From an uncultured Bacillaceae bacterium (lineage in GTDB: Bacteria > Bacillota > Bacilli > Caldalkalibacillales > Caldalkalibacillaceae), in contig CALBTX010000237.1 of assembly GCA_937967685.1 (NCBI GenBank), forward strand, positions 1 to 37,564: a stretch of 37,564 nucleotides of DNA, written 5' to 3'. The notes beneath the pieces are model-generated. The model was given only the letters and a program-made list of their open reading frames with translations, searched no databases and was not told where the DNA came from. Every line of letters begins with the position of its first letter. The first letter of the stretch is position 1. Of the stretch, positions 17,270 to 24,520 are shown one piece after another. Both the position numbers and the translations under genes were made by a program.

Positions 17270-18587
17270 GCTGTTCTTCCTTTCCAAAATGGGCGATCAG
17301 TTCCTGAGCACATTGACTGAAAGACAGTTTCTCTAGAATCCCCTGTTGCAAAAAACGCTGCATGACGGGATACATCCGCATCGCTTCATCAATTTCCGCA
17401 TTCGTTCCTCTTTTGTAGGCGCCGATATTGATCAAATCTTCCGCTGATTGATAAACACTGAGCAGACGGTTGAATTCATTGGCAGCTCGGAGATGCTCAT
17501 CCGAGACAAGTTCATGCATCAAACGGCTGACACTTTCCGAAATATTAATGGCTGGAAAATGGCCTTTTTGAGCCAATTTGCGATCCAAAACGATATGTCC
17601 GTCCAAAATCCCCCTCACGGTATCGGCAATCGGCTCATTGAAGTCATCCCCATCCACCAAAACAGTATAAAAAGCTGTAATCGTTCCAACGGTCGAGGTG
17701 CCGGAGCGTTCCAAAAGTTTAGGCAGAAGGGCAAAGACGCTCGGCGGATACCCTTTGCTTGTCGGCGGTTCGCCGATGGCTAGTCCGACTTCTCTCTGAG
17801 CCGTGGCAAAACGTGTGACCGAATCCATCATTAACATGACATTTTTTCCTTGATCACGAAAATATTCAGCGATGGCCGTTGCCGTGAAAGCACCTTGAAT
17901 TCTTTGCAGCGCCGGTTTGTCTGAAGTGGAGACAATGAGCACTGTATTCCGCAGGCCTGCTTCCCCCAAATCACGCTCGATGAAATCGCGTACTTCTCTA
18001 CCTCTTTCGCCAATCAAGGCAATCACATTGACATCTGCAGATGTATTTCTGGCGATCATCCCCATTAAAGTGCTTTTGCCCACCCCGCTCCCGGAAAAAA
18101 TACCCACTCTTTGACCTTTACCGACCGTCAGCAAACCATCAATGGCCTTGATGCCGACTTCTAATGCCTCACTGATTCTTGGTCTCTGTAAGGGATTGGG
18201 AGGCTCTCTTCTGGTGGATACCGCACTCAATCCTGCAGGTAAATGGGACATATCCAAAGGCTGACCCAAGCCGTCGAGCACCTGACCTAAAATCGAAGGA
18301 CCCACTTTGATCTGCAATGATTTGCCCGTCCCCTCGACCCAACTTCCCGGGCGGATTTGAGCCAGATCACCAAAAGGCATCAGTAATACTTTATCTTCTC
18401 TGAAACCGACCACTTCCGCTTCAATCGGATGACCTCGCTGAGGATAGATGTAACAAATCTCGCCGATTTCGGCGTTGGGCCCGGTCGATTCAATCGTCAG
18501 GCCAACGACTTGACTCACTTTACCGTATTGACGAATAACATCCGTCCGCCTGATGAGCGAAACATACTCATCCGCTTTTAACCTCAT
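17262..18587 (-). CDS. fliI: FliI, flagellum-specific export ATPase
   Basis: F1-beta-like ATPase that energises substrate unfolding and entry into the export gate. 441 aa, full length. Walker A SGSGVGKST (165-173), catalytic GERGREV (193-199), Walker B VMLMMDSVTRFA, and C-terminal helical domain that binds FliJ. GGAGGAG lies about 10 bases upstream of the ATG. It overlaps the end of fliH by 20 bases. Confidence 0.96.
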   Translation of the reverse strand: MRLKADEYVSLIRRTDVIRQYGKVSQVVGLTIESTGPNAEIGEICYIYPQRGHPIEAEVVGFREDKVLLMPFGDLAQIRPGSWVEGTGKSLQIKVGPSILGQVLDGLGQPLDMSHLPAGLSAVSTRREPPNPLQRPRISEALEVGIKAIDGLLTVGKGQRVGIFSGSGVGKSTLMGMIARNTSADVNVIALIGERGREVRDFIERDLGEAGLRNTVLIVSTSDKPALQRIQGAFTATAIAEYFRDQGKNVMLMMDSVTRFATAQREVGLAIGEPPTSKGYPPSVFALLPKLLERSGTSTVGTITAFYTVLVDGDDFNEPIADTVRGILDGHIVLDRKLAQKGHFPAINISESVSRLMHELVSDEHLRAANEFNRLLSVYQSAEDLINIGAYKRGTNAEIDEAMRMYPVMQRFLQQGILEKLSFSQCAQELIAHFGKEEQHD

Positions 18588-19395
18588 GTGCGGAACACTC
18601 CTCCATATAGCTCAGCAGCTGATGCTTGATTTCACTCAACTGGCTGCTCAGTCTGACGTCATATGAACCGGTAGAGGTTTCAATCATACACCCCGCTTCT
18701 TCACTCTGAGGGTCTGGGATGACTTTCAAATGGATGTGAGCCTTTAACGCGTATTGTTCCAATTCTTCAATGAACGTCAGGATTTGCGGATAATACACTT
18801 CGGAGACTCGAATCGTCACTTGTCCGGATTCTTGGACCTGTTTTAATCCTTGACGAATCATCTGCTTCAATCGCTTAGGGTCCAGCCGAATTTCTTCGCC
18901 AATAATTTTTTGAGCGATTTCAACACTCACTTCGAGCACAAAAGGTTCGGCGCTTTGGATCACTCTTTCTTTTTCGGCATAGGCCTGACGAATGATATGC
19001 TGCAATTCATTCAAACGCTGCTCATACGCTTCTTCGGCCTGTTTGAGGCCGTCCCGATAACCTGCATCAAAACCTTCCTGCTGTGCCTTTCGGGCCAAAT
19101 CTTTGGCTTCCTCGTGTTTCTCTCCCCACCAGTTTTCAATTTCCTTGCGGGCCTCTTCTTTTTCCTGTTCAATTCGGGAACGGATGGTTTCAGCTTCATG
19201 CCTTAACCGCTTGATATCTTCCACATGTTGTTCTTTGATTCGCTCCAATTCTGCCAGCCGTTTTGACTCGCCATGCTGTCCGCAATCATCCTCGTTGGCG
19301 TGCTTCATCTCTATGTCACTTTGAGTGATCGGATTTTTGTAAAGCAGACGTTTTTTCGATTCGGAGCGCGGCGCAGATTTTAAAACGTTAGACAA
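18568..19395 (-). CDS. fliH: FliH, negative regulator/linker of the export ATPase
   Basis: Helical protein that dimerises, binds FliI and tethers it to the C-ring. 275 aa. Long coiled coil with Glu/Arg-rich heptads (about 45-130), then the C-terminal FliH/V-ATPase-E-like domain with VLEVSVEIAQKIIGEE and VTIRVS. I chose the TTG at 19395 because GGAGGAG lies 9 bases upstream and the product begins MSNVLKS, like other Bacillales FliH proteins. The frame is open 9 codons further but with no SD. It overlaps fliG by 8 bases. Confidence 0.9.
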   Translation of the reverse strand: MSNVLKSAPRSESKKRLLYKNPITQSDIEMKHANEDDCGQHGESKRLAELERIKEQHVEDIKRLRHEAETIRSRIEQEKEEARKEIENWWGEKHEEAKDLARKAQQEGFDAGYRDGLKQAEEAYEQRLNELQHIIRQAYAEKERVIQSAEPFVLEVSVEIAQKIIGEEIRLDPKRLKQMIRQGLKQVQESGQVTIRVSEVYYPQILTFIEELEQYALKAHIHLKVIPDPQSEEAGCMIETSTGSYDVRLSSQLSEIKHQLLSYMEECSAHEVKSG

Positions 19396-20401
19396 CGATA
19401 TCGTCTCCTCCGCCCCGGGCAATGATCACTTCGCCCATTTCCTCCAGGCGACGAATGGTACTCACAATTCGCGTCTGTGCTTCTTCGACGTCTTTCAAAC
19501 GCACCGGCCCCATATATTCCATTTCCTCTTTAAACATTTCTTCCATCCGTTTGGAAACATTGCGGAAAATGACCTCTTTCACTTCTTCACTGGCTACTTT
19601 CAGGGCCAAGATGAGATCTTCATTTTCCACATCCCGAATGACACGCTGAATGGACCGATTGTCCAAATTAACGATATCTTCAAAGACGAACATTCTTTTC
19701 TTGATTTCTTCGGCTAGTTCGGGATCCTGTACTTCCAGCTCATCCAAAATCGTTCTTTCCGTGCTTCTATCCACCCCGTTTAGCACTTGGACGACCGCCT
19801 CGATGCCGCCCGTTGAAGTATAATCCTGAGTGACGGTGGAGGACAACTTTTGTTCCAAGATATACTCGACCTGATTGATCACATCCGGGGATGTGCTGTC
19901 CATCAAGGCGATGCGGCGGGCGACTTCAGCCTGTTTGTCCTGGGGTAAGTTCGACAAAATTTGAGATGCTTGTTCACGTTCCAAATAAGTCAATACCAAG
20001 GCGATCGTCTGCGGATGTTCATGTTGAACAAAATGAAAGATCTGATTCGGATCAGCCTTTCTGGCAAAATCAAAAGGACGCACCTGCAGGGTTGAAGTCA
20101 AGCGACTGATGACCTCGATCGCTTTTTCCTGTCCCAAAGCTTTTTCCAAAACTTCTTTGGCATAAGAAATGCCGCCTTGGCTGATATAATCTTGGGCCAA
20201 AGCCATTTGATGGAACTCTTCGATGATCGCTTCCTTTTCCTGTGGCTCCACTTTGCGCACATTGGCGATTTCCAAAGTCAGCTGTTCGATCTCTTCCTCA
20301 TTTAAATGTTGAAATATTTTGGCTGAAACGTCTTGTCCCAATGTGACCATCAGAACGGCCGCTTTTTGTCTGCCTGTCATTTCATAAGCTGATCGAACCA
20401 T
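19388..20401 (-). CDS. fliG: FliG, flagellar motor switch/torque protein
   Basis: Rotor protein that binds FliF and FliM and carries the charged torque helix facing the stator. 337 aa, standard length. EHPQT motif at 128-132, the hydrophobic MFVF linker, and the torque helix region DIVNLDNRSIQRVIRDVENE with alternating charges. GAGGTGATGAA before the ATG supplies the SD. It lies 10 bases after fliF, whose C-terminal tail binds FliG. Confidence 0.97.
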   Translation of the reverse strand: MVRSAYEMTGRQKAAVLMVTLGQDVSAKIFQHLNEEEIEQLTLEIANVRKVEPQEKEAIIEEFHQMALAQDYISQGGISYAKEVLEKALGQEKAIEVISRLTSTLQVRPFDFARKADPNQIFHFVQHEHPQTIALVLTYLEREQASQILSNLPQDKQAEVARRIALMDSTSPDVINQVEYILEQKLSSTVTQDYTSTGGIEAVVQVLNGVDRSTERTILDELEVQDPELAEEIKKRMFVFEDIVNLDNRSIQRVIRDVENEDLILALKVASEEVKEVIFRNVSKRMEEMFKEEMEYMGPVRLKDVEEAQTRIVSTIRRLEEMGEVIIARGGGDDIVV

Positions 20402-20411
20402 TTCATCACCT

Positions 20412-22004
20412 CTAATCTTCCGCCATCCAGGACCTTAACAATTTGGCGAATTCCTTTGGATTTTCTCGGGCCAGCCGTTCCAAACGTTTCTGTGTTGAAT
20501 CTTGTTGTTCTTCAGGGAATGTCAAATCTTGCATGTCGTCCGTTTCATAAACCGATTCATCCTCTTCCTCATCCTCTTCCACTCTGCGCCGTCTTATGAA
20601 GATGTACGCCGTAGTACCGGCCGCTAAAATAAGGGCTGCAGCCAAAGCGAAAAGAACGGCGTTCGAAATGCCTGGTTCCGTTTCGATGACTTCCTGTTTT
20701 CCTTGGAAGGTTGTGGCAAACACATTGATTTTCTCTTCAATCGTATCTGCTAGTTCATCTTCAGTCAGTTCAGTATTTGTCGAAGACAATGATGTCAGAA
20801 CGACCGATCGTAAAATGTTTTCAATTTCGGCAATCGTTTGTTGCGGCAGACTGGCGGGATCTTCGGGATCGGGCGGTTCAACCCCCACATTGATCGTTAA
20901 ATCTTTTATCTGGTAAGGACTTGATTCGATTTGGCGGTGAATGCGATTCACTTCGTGATTAATTCTTTCTTCCATTTTTTCGTATTCGCCGTCTGATCCT
21001 CCCGCAGTACCGGGATAACCGGCGATATCCGGCTCATCCGTGCCCGCCACTCCGCCTGCGGGAGTGCCTTCACCGGCATAAGATTCCTGAATACGCTCCG
21101 CACTGATCACCAAGCCCTCATTATTTTCTTCATCGACGGGTTCAACGAGTTGTTCTTCCCGGTTTTCTTTGGAAAAATCTATATTGGCAAAGACGGATAC
21201 AACCACTTTATCCATTCCCAACATCGTGCCCAGCATTTGCTGTAAATCTCTTTGGATATCCCGCTCGATATCCCTTTTCACTTCTCTCTGTTGTTGATGG
21301 AGAGATAAGGTCTGATCCGTCTTGGTTTCATCGGCCAACTCCAACGGTTGCCAATGGTGGTCCATAATGACGATATTTTCTACCGGCAGGTTTGGAACAC
21401 TTTTACTAATTAAATGATAAAGGCCATTGATATGTTCCTGGTTCAAATCAAGACCAGGACGGGTATGTATTACAACGGATGCTGATGCGCTCTCTTGTTC
21501 ATCCGTCAGCCAGACGCTTTCAGCAGGAAGATTGATCATGACTTGCGCCTGGTCCACGCCATCGATTTCTTCAATTAAATAGCGCAATTCGTTCTGCATC
21601 GCGTCTCGTTCAATCACATCGAACTGTCTGTCTGTCATGCCCAGGCCCATGTTTTCGCTGAATATGCTATAGTTAATGTTTCCGCTTTTCGGGACTCCGG
21701 CATGAGCCAGCTCTACTTTTAACCGGCTGGCTTCTTTTTCCGGCACACTAATGCTTGTTCCGTCATCAGACAGCTGTACGGCAATCCCTTTCGATTCGAT
21801 CGTTTCCACGATTTCACCGGCTTCGACCGGCGAAAGGTTCGTATAAATCGGGACAAAATCCTCCTGCTGAACCCAAAAAATGAGTAGAGCAATAGAAATA
21901 ATGAGGAAAACCAATCCCGCGATGATGACGATTTTTTGTTTTTGGCTGAATCCGCTCCACGTCTCCAGCACCTGATTTTTATAATTGGCCAGTTTCTCTT
22001 TCAT
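20412..22004 (-). CDS. fliF: FliF, MS-ring protein
   Basis: Forms the MS-ring in the membrane, the base for rotor and export gate. 530 aa. First transmembrane helix about 25-45, ring-building motifs in the extracytoplasmic part (about 46-440), with an acidic, glycine-rich loop near residue 320, second transmembrane helix about 447-467, and a C-terminal acidic tail ending NPKEFAKLLRSWMAED, which is the FliG-binding segment. GAAGAGGTG precedes the ATG. Confidence 0.96.
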   Translation of the reverse strand: MKEKLANYKNQVLETWSGFSQKQKIVIIAGLVFLIISIALLIFWVQQEDFVPIYTNLSPVEAGEIVETIESKGIAVQLSDDGTSISVPEKEASRLKVELAHAGVPKSGNINYSIFSENMGLGMTDRQFDVIERDAMQNELRYLIEEIDGVDQAQVMINLPAESVWLTDEQESASASVVIHTRPGLDLNQEHINGLYHLISKSVPNLPVENIVIMDHHWQPLELADETKTDQTLSLHQQQREVKRDIERDIQRDLQQMLGTMLGMDKVVVSVFANIDFSKENREEQLVEPVDEENNEGLVISAERIQESYAGEGTPAGGVAGTDEPDIAGYPGTAGGSDGEYEKMEERINHEVNRIHRQIESSPYQIKDLTINVGVEPPDPEDPASLPQQTIAEIENILRSVVLTSLSSTNTELTEDELADTIEEKINVFATTFQGKQEVIETEPGISNAVLFALAAALILAAGTTAYIFIRRRRVEEDEEEDESVYETDDMQDLTFPEEQQDSTQKRLERLARENPKEFAKLLRSWMAED

Positions 22005-22046
22005 GTTGCACCTCTTCTAAAAAACCTGCTGCCCAAACGAAAAACG

Positions 22047-22346
22047 TTACACTTGCATTCTCATCATTTCCTGGTAAGCTTCCACAACCTTGTTTCGCAC
22101 TTGAACAGCGAATTGTAAACTAATATTCGCTTGCTGCGAGGCGATCATCACTTGGTGAAGATTGTCCACCTTCCCGGCGATCAGCTCATCGGTCAGCCTG
22201 TCCGCCTCGATTTGGTACTGATTGACTCGATCAAATGCTTCCCGGAAAACCGATGAAAAATCAGTATGCGGCGCTTTCTGCGCGTTCCGCTCTGAGTGGG
22301 GCATTCCTGCATCAATGGCAGATCCTACGGCATTCACTCCATTCAT
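22047..22346 (-). CDS. fliE: FliE, basal-body rod/MS-ring junction protein
   Basis: Small export substrate that joins the MS-ring to the rod. 99 aa. Typical C-terminal helices: ADRLTDELIAGKVDNLHQVM and LQFAVQVRNKVVEAYQEMMR. The frame is open 7 codons upstream, but GGGAGG eight bases before the ATG at 22346 decides the start. Spacing to fliF is 42 bases. Confidence 0.94.
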   Translation of the reverse strand: MNGVNAVGSAIDAGMPHSERNAQKAPHTDFSSVFREAFDRVNQYQIEADRLTDELIAGKVDNLHQVMIASQQANISLQFAVQVRNKVVEAYQEMMRMQV

Positions 22347-22385
22347 TAAGGCAACCTCCCTTTCCACTCAATCTCACCCAATCGA

Positions 22386-22841
22386 TTACTTTCCAATTTC
22401 CAATGCTTTCATGTACATGTTTTTCGCGGCATTCAATGTCGTTACGTTCGCCTCATAAGACCGGCTGGCAGACATCAAATCGGTCATCTCTTTCACCAGA
22501 TCGACATTGGGTAAACGGACATAACCTTCTTCATCAGCGTCCGGATGATATGGATCATAAACCAGCTTAAAAGGCGTCCTGTCCTCCCTGATGCTTGTGG
22601 CGATCACGCCTCCCGTTGTCCCATCTGATCCTGATATCGCCCGCTGCAGAAAATGTTGGAAAGCTCTGCTGTCATTCGGTTGAAGCTCAACCAATTTCCT
22701 GCGGTAAGGGAGCCACTCACCATTTTCAAACACAGCGCGCGTCGTGTTCGCATTGGCAATGTTCGAAGAGATGACATCCATTCTTAAGCGATTGGCCGTC
22801 AGTGCCGATCCGCTGATGTTTAACGTATGAAATAAGCTCAT
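22386..22841 (-). CDS. flgC: FlgC, flagellar rod protein
   Basis: Proximal rod subunit. 151 aa. N-terminal SGSALTANRLRMDVISSNIA with the rod signature (NIANANTTR) and C-terminal VDLVKEMTDLMSASRSYEAN followed by the terminal helix. A strong SD (GGGAGGTAAC) precedes the ATG, 9 bases after flgB. Confidence 0.96.
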   Translation of the reverse strand: MSLFHTLNISGSALTANRLRMDVISSNIANANTTRAVFENGEWLPYRRKLVELQPNDSRAFQHFLQRAISGSDGTTGGVIATSIREDRTPFKLVYDPYHPDADEEGYVRLPNVDLVKEMTDLMSASRSYEANVTTLNAAKNMYMKALEIGK

Positions 22842-22850
22842 CTGAAAAAG

Positions 22851-23249
22851 TTACCTCCCTTCGGAGATCACTGTTTGCAATTTATTAAAGTGACCGTTCA
22901 CCCGATCAATCAAAGCATGATAATAAATTTGGTTTTTAGCCAATTGATTCATTTCATAGTCCATATCGACGTTGTTTCCGTTATGTTGCACCGTCGTGTA
23001 TGGATTGCTGACAATCATCGGCCGGACAGGAGCCCCGCGCTGCGCACGAAAGGGAACATGCCGCTCATCAGTCCGGTAAGCCCGCAATCCGTCCGATCGA
23101 TTCAGCGCCTCCTGCAACACAGCGTCAAATTGAACCTCCTTGCTCTTATAACCCGGCGTATCAACGTTAGCGATATTAGAGGCAATCGTCCTATGCCGTA
23201 AAGATGATACGTCCAGCGCTCGGGACAAAGCATGCGGATAAAAAGACAC
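22851..23249 (-). CDS. flgB: FlgB, flagellar rod protein; first gene of the fla/che operon
   Basis: Proximal rod subunit. 132 aa from the GTG at 23249. Signature RTIASNIANVDTPGYKSKEV and C-terminal VDMDYEMNQLAKNQIYYHAL. The frame stays open 14 codons upstream, but GGGAGG lies 7 bases before this GTG and the product begins MSFYPHALSRALD, in line with the family. All downstream flagellar genes follow without a convincing terminator, so it heads the operon. Confidence 0.93.
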   Translation of the reverse strand: MSFYPHALSRALDVSSLRHRTIASNIANVDTPGYKSKEVQFDAVLQEALNRSDGLRAYRTDERHVPFRAQRGAPVRPMIVSNPYTTVQHNGNNVDMDYEMNQLAKNQIYYHALIDRVNGHFNKLQTVISEGR

Positions 23250-23513
23250 AAAAAAACCTCCCTTCTTTACAAAATAAGTAAAAGACACCAAAATATGCCA
23301 GATACAGGACCTGATAGACTACACCAGTTTACCCATTTATTTCTACAAATTTCCACAAATTCCTTGTTTTTTCAATAAAATAAGACAAAAATAATCGAAA
23401 AGTACTACCCATAAGTCGTGAATAAAAGAGAAAAACATGACTATTGATATATTTTTTGTCAAAAAATCAAAAGTGTTGACCAGTAGGTGATTTTTTACTA
23501 GGAAATAAGTATT
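23250..23513 (-). promoter_or_regulatory. Leader/promoter region of the fla/che operon
   Basis: The 353-base gap between flgB and the pseudokinase gene (23250-23602) holds a terminator (listed separately) and then AT-rich sequence with no credible gene. A TTGACA (23457-23462) is present, but the hexamer 17 bases downstream (CATGTT) is a poor -10. I find no clear sigma-D element (TAAA-N15-GCCGATAT). At 23347-23361 the sequence AATTTGTGGAAATTT (minus strand) matches 11 of 15 positions of the CodY box AATTTTCWGAAAATT. The promoter must be somewhere here because the upstream gene is terminated, but its exact place is unresolved. Confidence 0.45.
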
Positions 23514-23540
23514 AAAAAGGGATGGTTTTCCAACCATCCC
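23514..23540 (-). terminator. Intrinsic terminator after the pseudokinase gene
   Basis: On the minus strand GGGATGGTT, loop GGAA, AACCATCCC: a perfect 9-base-pair stem followed by TTTTT. It separates the pseudokinase gene from the flagellar operon, about 60 bases past the stop codon. Confidence 0.9.
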
Positions 23541-23602
23541 TCAACGCATTTCTTTCATGTCTGGACATCCAATCTCTCCACTTTGACGGCAAACTCCGGA
23601 CA

Positions 23603-24331
23603 TCATTCTCTCACATTGACCGACAAACGATGACGAATAGGCAAACGAATATGTACAGAGGTTAAATCCATCCGTTTTTCTCCTTGACTTGCATATGTCA
23701 GACGGATTCGACCGTTATGTTCGGCAATAATCTTATAGACAGCCATCAGACTAACATTTAAGCGCTTGATCTCTGTCAAACATGCACAATGGTCATGATC
23801 ATCCCGAACCGATTCTACTAGAAAATGCACAAAAACATGCGTGGAATCGTTCGTCATTTTTATTCTTAATAACCCGCCCAATGACATGGACTGAACGATA
23901 TATTGGATCATGCTCGTAAAGGCGACTTGTAACAATTCGCCCTTGGCCTCAACCACGGGAACAAAGTCTGCGTTTTCCAACTTTATTGTAAGTCCGCCAA
24001 ATTCAATATGCGATTCAAACATGGTCATCGTTTTTTTAAAAATCATTCGCAAATTTTGTTTTTTCCACGATCGGGCCAACGGTTTGTTCGCTAAAACCAA
24101 ATATTTGTAAGCCATAAACTCCATTCTTGTCAACTCTGAAAGGATGAGATCATGATAGGGTTCTGTCGTTTGTGAAGCCAGAAACTGAACCAGTCCTTTG
24201 ACAGATGTTAACGGGTTTAGCAAACCATCAGCAATATCTGGTGCGATATGATCCATGACATCGGATATGGCGTCTTCTCGTTTTAGGATTGAAGCCTCAT
24301 CTTCAAGCATACGTTTTTCATACTTGAGCAA
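23603..24331 (-). CDS. Degenerate histidine kinase-like protein (probable pseudokinase)
   Basis: 242 aa. The N-terminal part carries the dimerisation helix of sporulation-type kinases with IADGLLNPLTSVKGLVQFLA, where active kinases read A-H-E-I-R-N-P-L-T. NPLTSVKG is kept, but the phosphoacceptor His is D35 and the next Glu is Gly. The C-terminal part aligns with an HATPase fold: ELLQVAFTSMIQYIVQSM lacks the N-box asparagines, no DxGxG box is visible, and the GTGLGL lid is replaced by LNVSLMAVYKIIAEHNGRI, whose second half is still kinase-like. So catalysis and autophosphorylation look impossible; binding or sequestering a partner is more likely (inference). Start: TTG at 24331 with GGGAGGTG 6 bases upstream. 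Flanked by terminators on both sides, it is absent between codY and flgB in B. subtilis. Confidence 0.75.
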   Translation of the reverse strand: MLKYEKRMLEDEASILKREDAISDVMDHIAPDIADGLLNPLTSVKGLVQFLASQTTEPYHDLILSELTRMEFMAYKYLVLANKPLARSWKKQNLRMIFKKTMTMFESHIEFGGLTIKLENADFVPVVEAKGELLQVAFTSMIQYIVQSMSLGGLLRIKMTNDSTHVFVHFLVESVRDDHDHCACLTEIKRLNVSLMAVYKIIAEHNGRIRLTYASQGEKRMDLTSVHIRLPIRHRLSVNVRE

Positions 24332-24442
24332 CGATATCACCTCCCAAACGATATGTGACATGACATTCATTTCTCTATTTTTCATTAGATTGCTGCCAAA
24401 ACATATCCCCAAACATTCCCAAATTTAAATATCTTCTGGAGA

Positions 24443-24474
24443 CAAAGAAAGAACTAGGAAATAAATCCTAGTTC
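24443..24474 (-). terminator. Intrinsic terminator after the PocR/GAF/LuxR gene
   Basis: Minus strand: GAACTAGGA, 6-base loop, TCCTAGTTC (perfect 9-base-pair stem), then TTTCTTTG. It lies about 47 bases past the stop of the regulator gene. A perfect 12-base palindrome TCCTATATAGGA sits between the stop and this stem (24496-24507). Confidence 0.8.
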
Positions 24475-24520
24475 ATGGATGGCTTTATGCTCTTATCCTA
24501 TATAGGAACAGGATGGGAGG

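Noticed and set aside
23455..23464. Spo0A box (TTTGTCAAA) upstream of flgB
   Set aside because: The match is simply the reverse complement of a TTGACAAA-type -35 element; the same string occurs at the topA promoter (34184-34191), so it is not specific.
23343..23537. 64-codon minus-strand frame upstream of flgB
   Set aside because: It starts inside the terminator stem, has no SD and a hydrophobic, AT-driven composition; it looks like non-coding leader DNA.
24332..24412. 27-residue N-terminal extension of the pseudokinase
   Set aside because: None of the upstream starts has an SD, whereas the TTG at 24331 has GGGAGGTG at ideal spacing.
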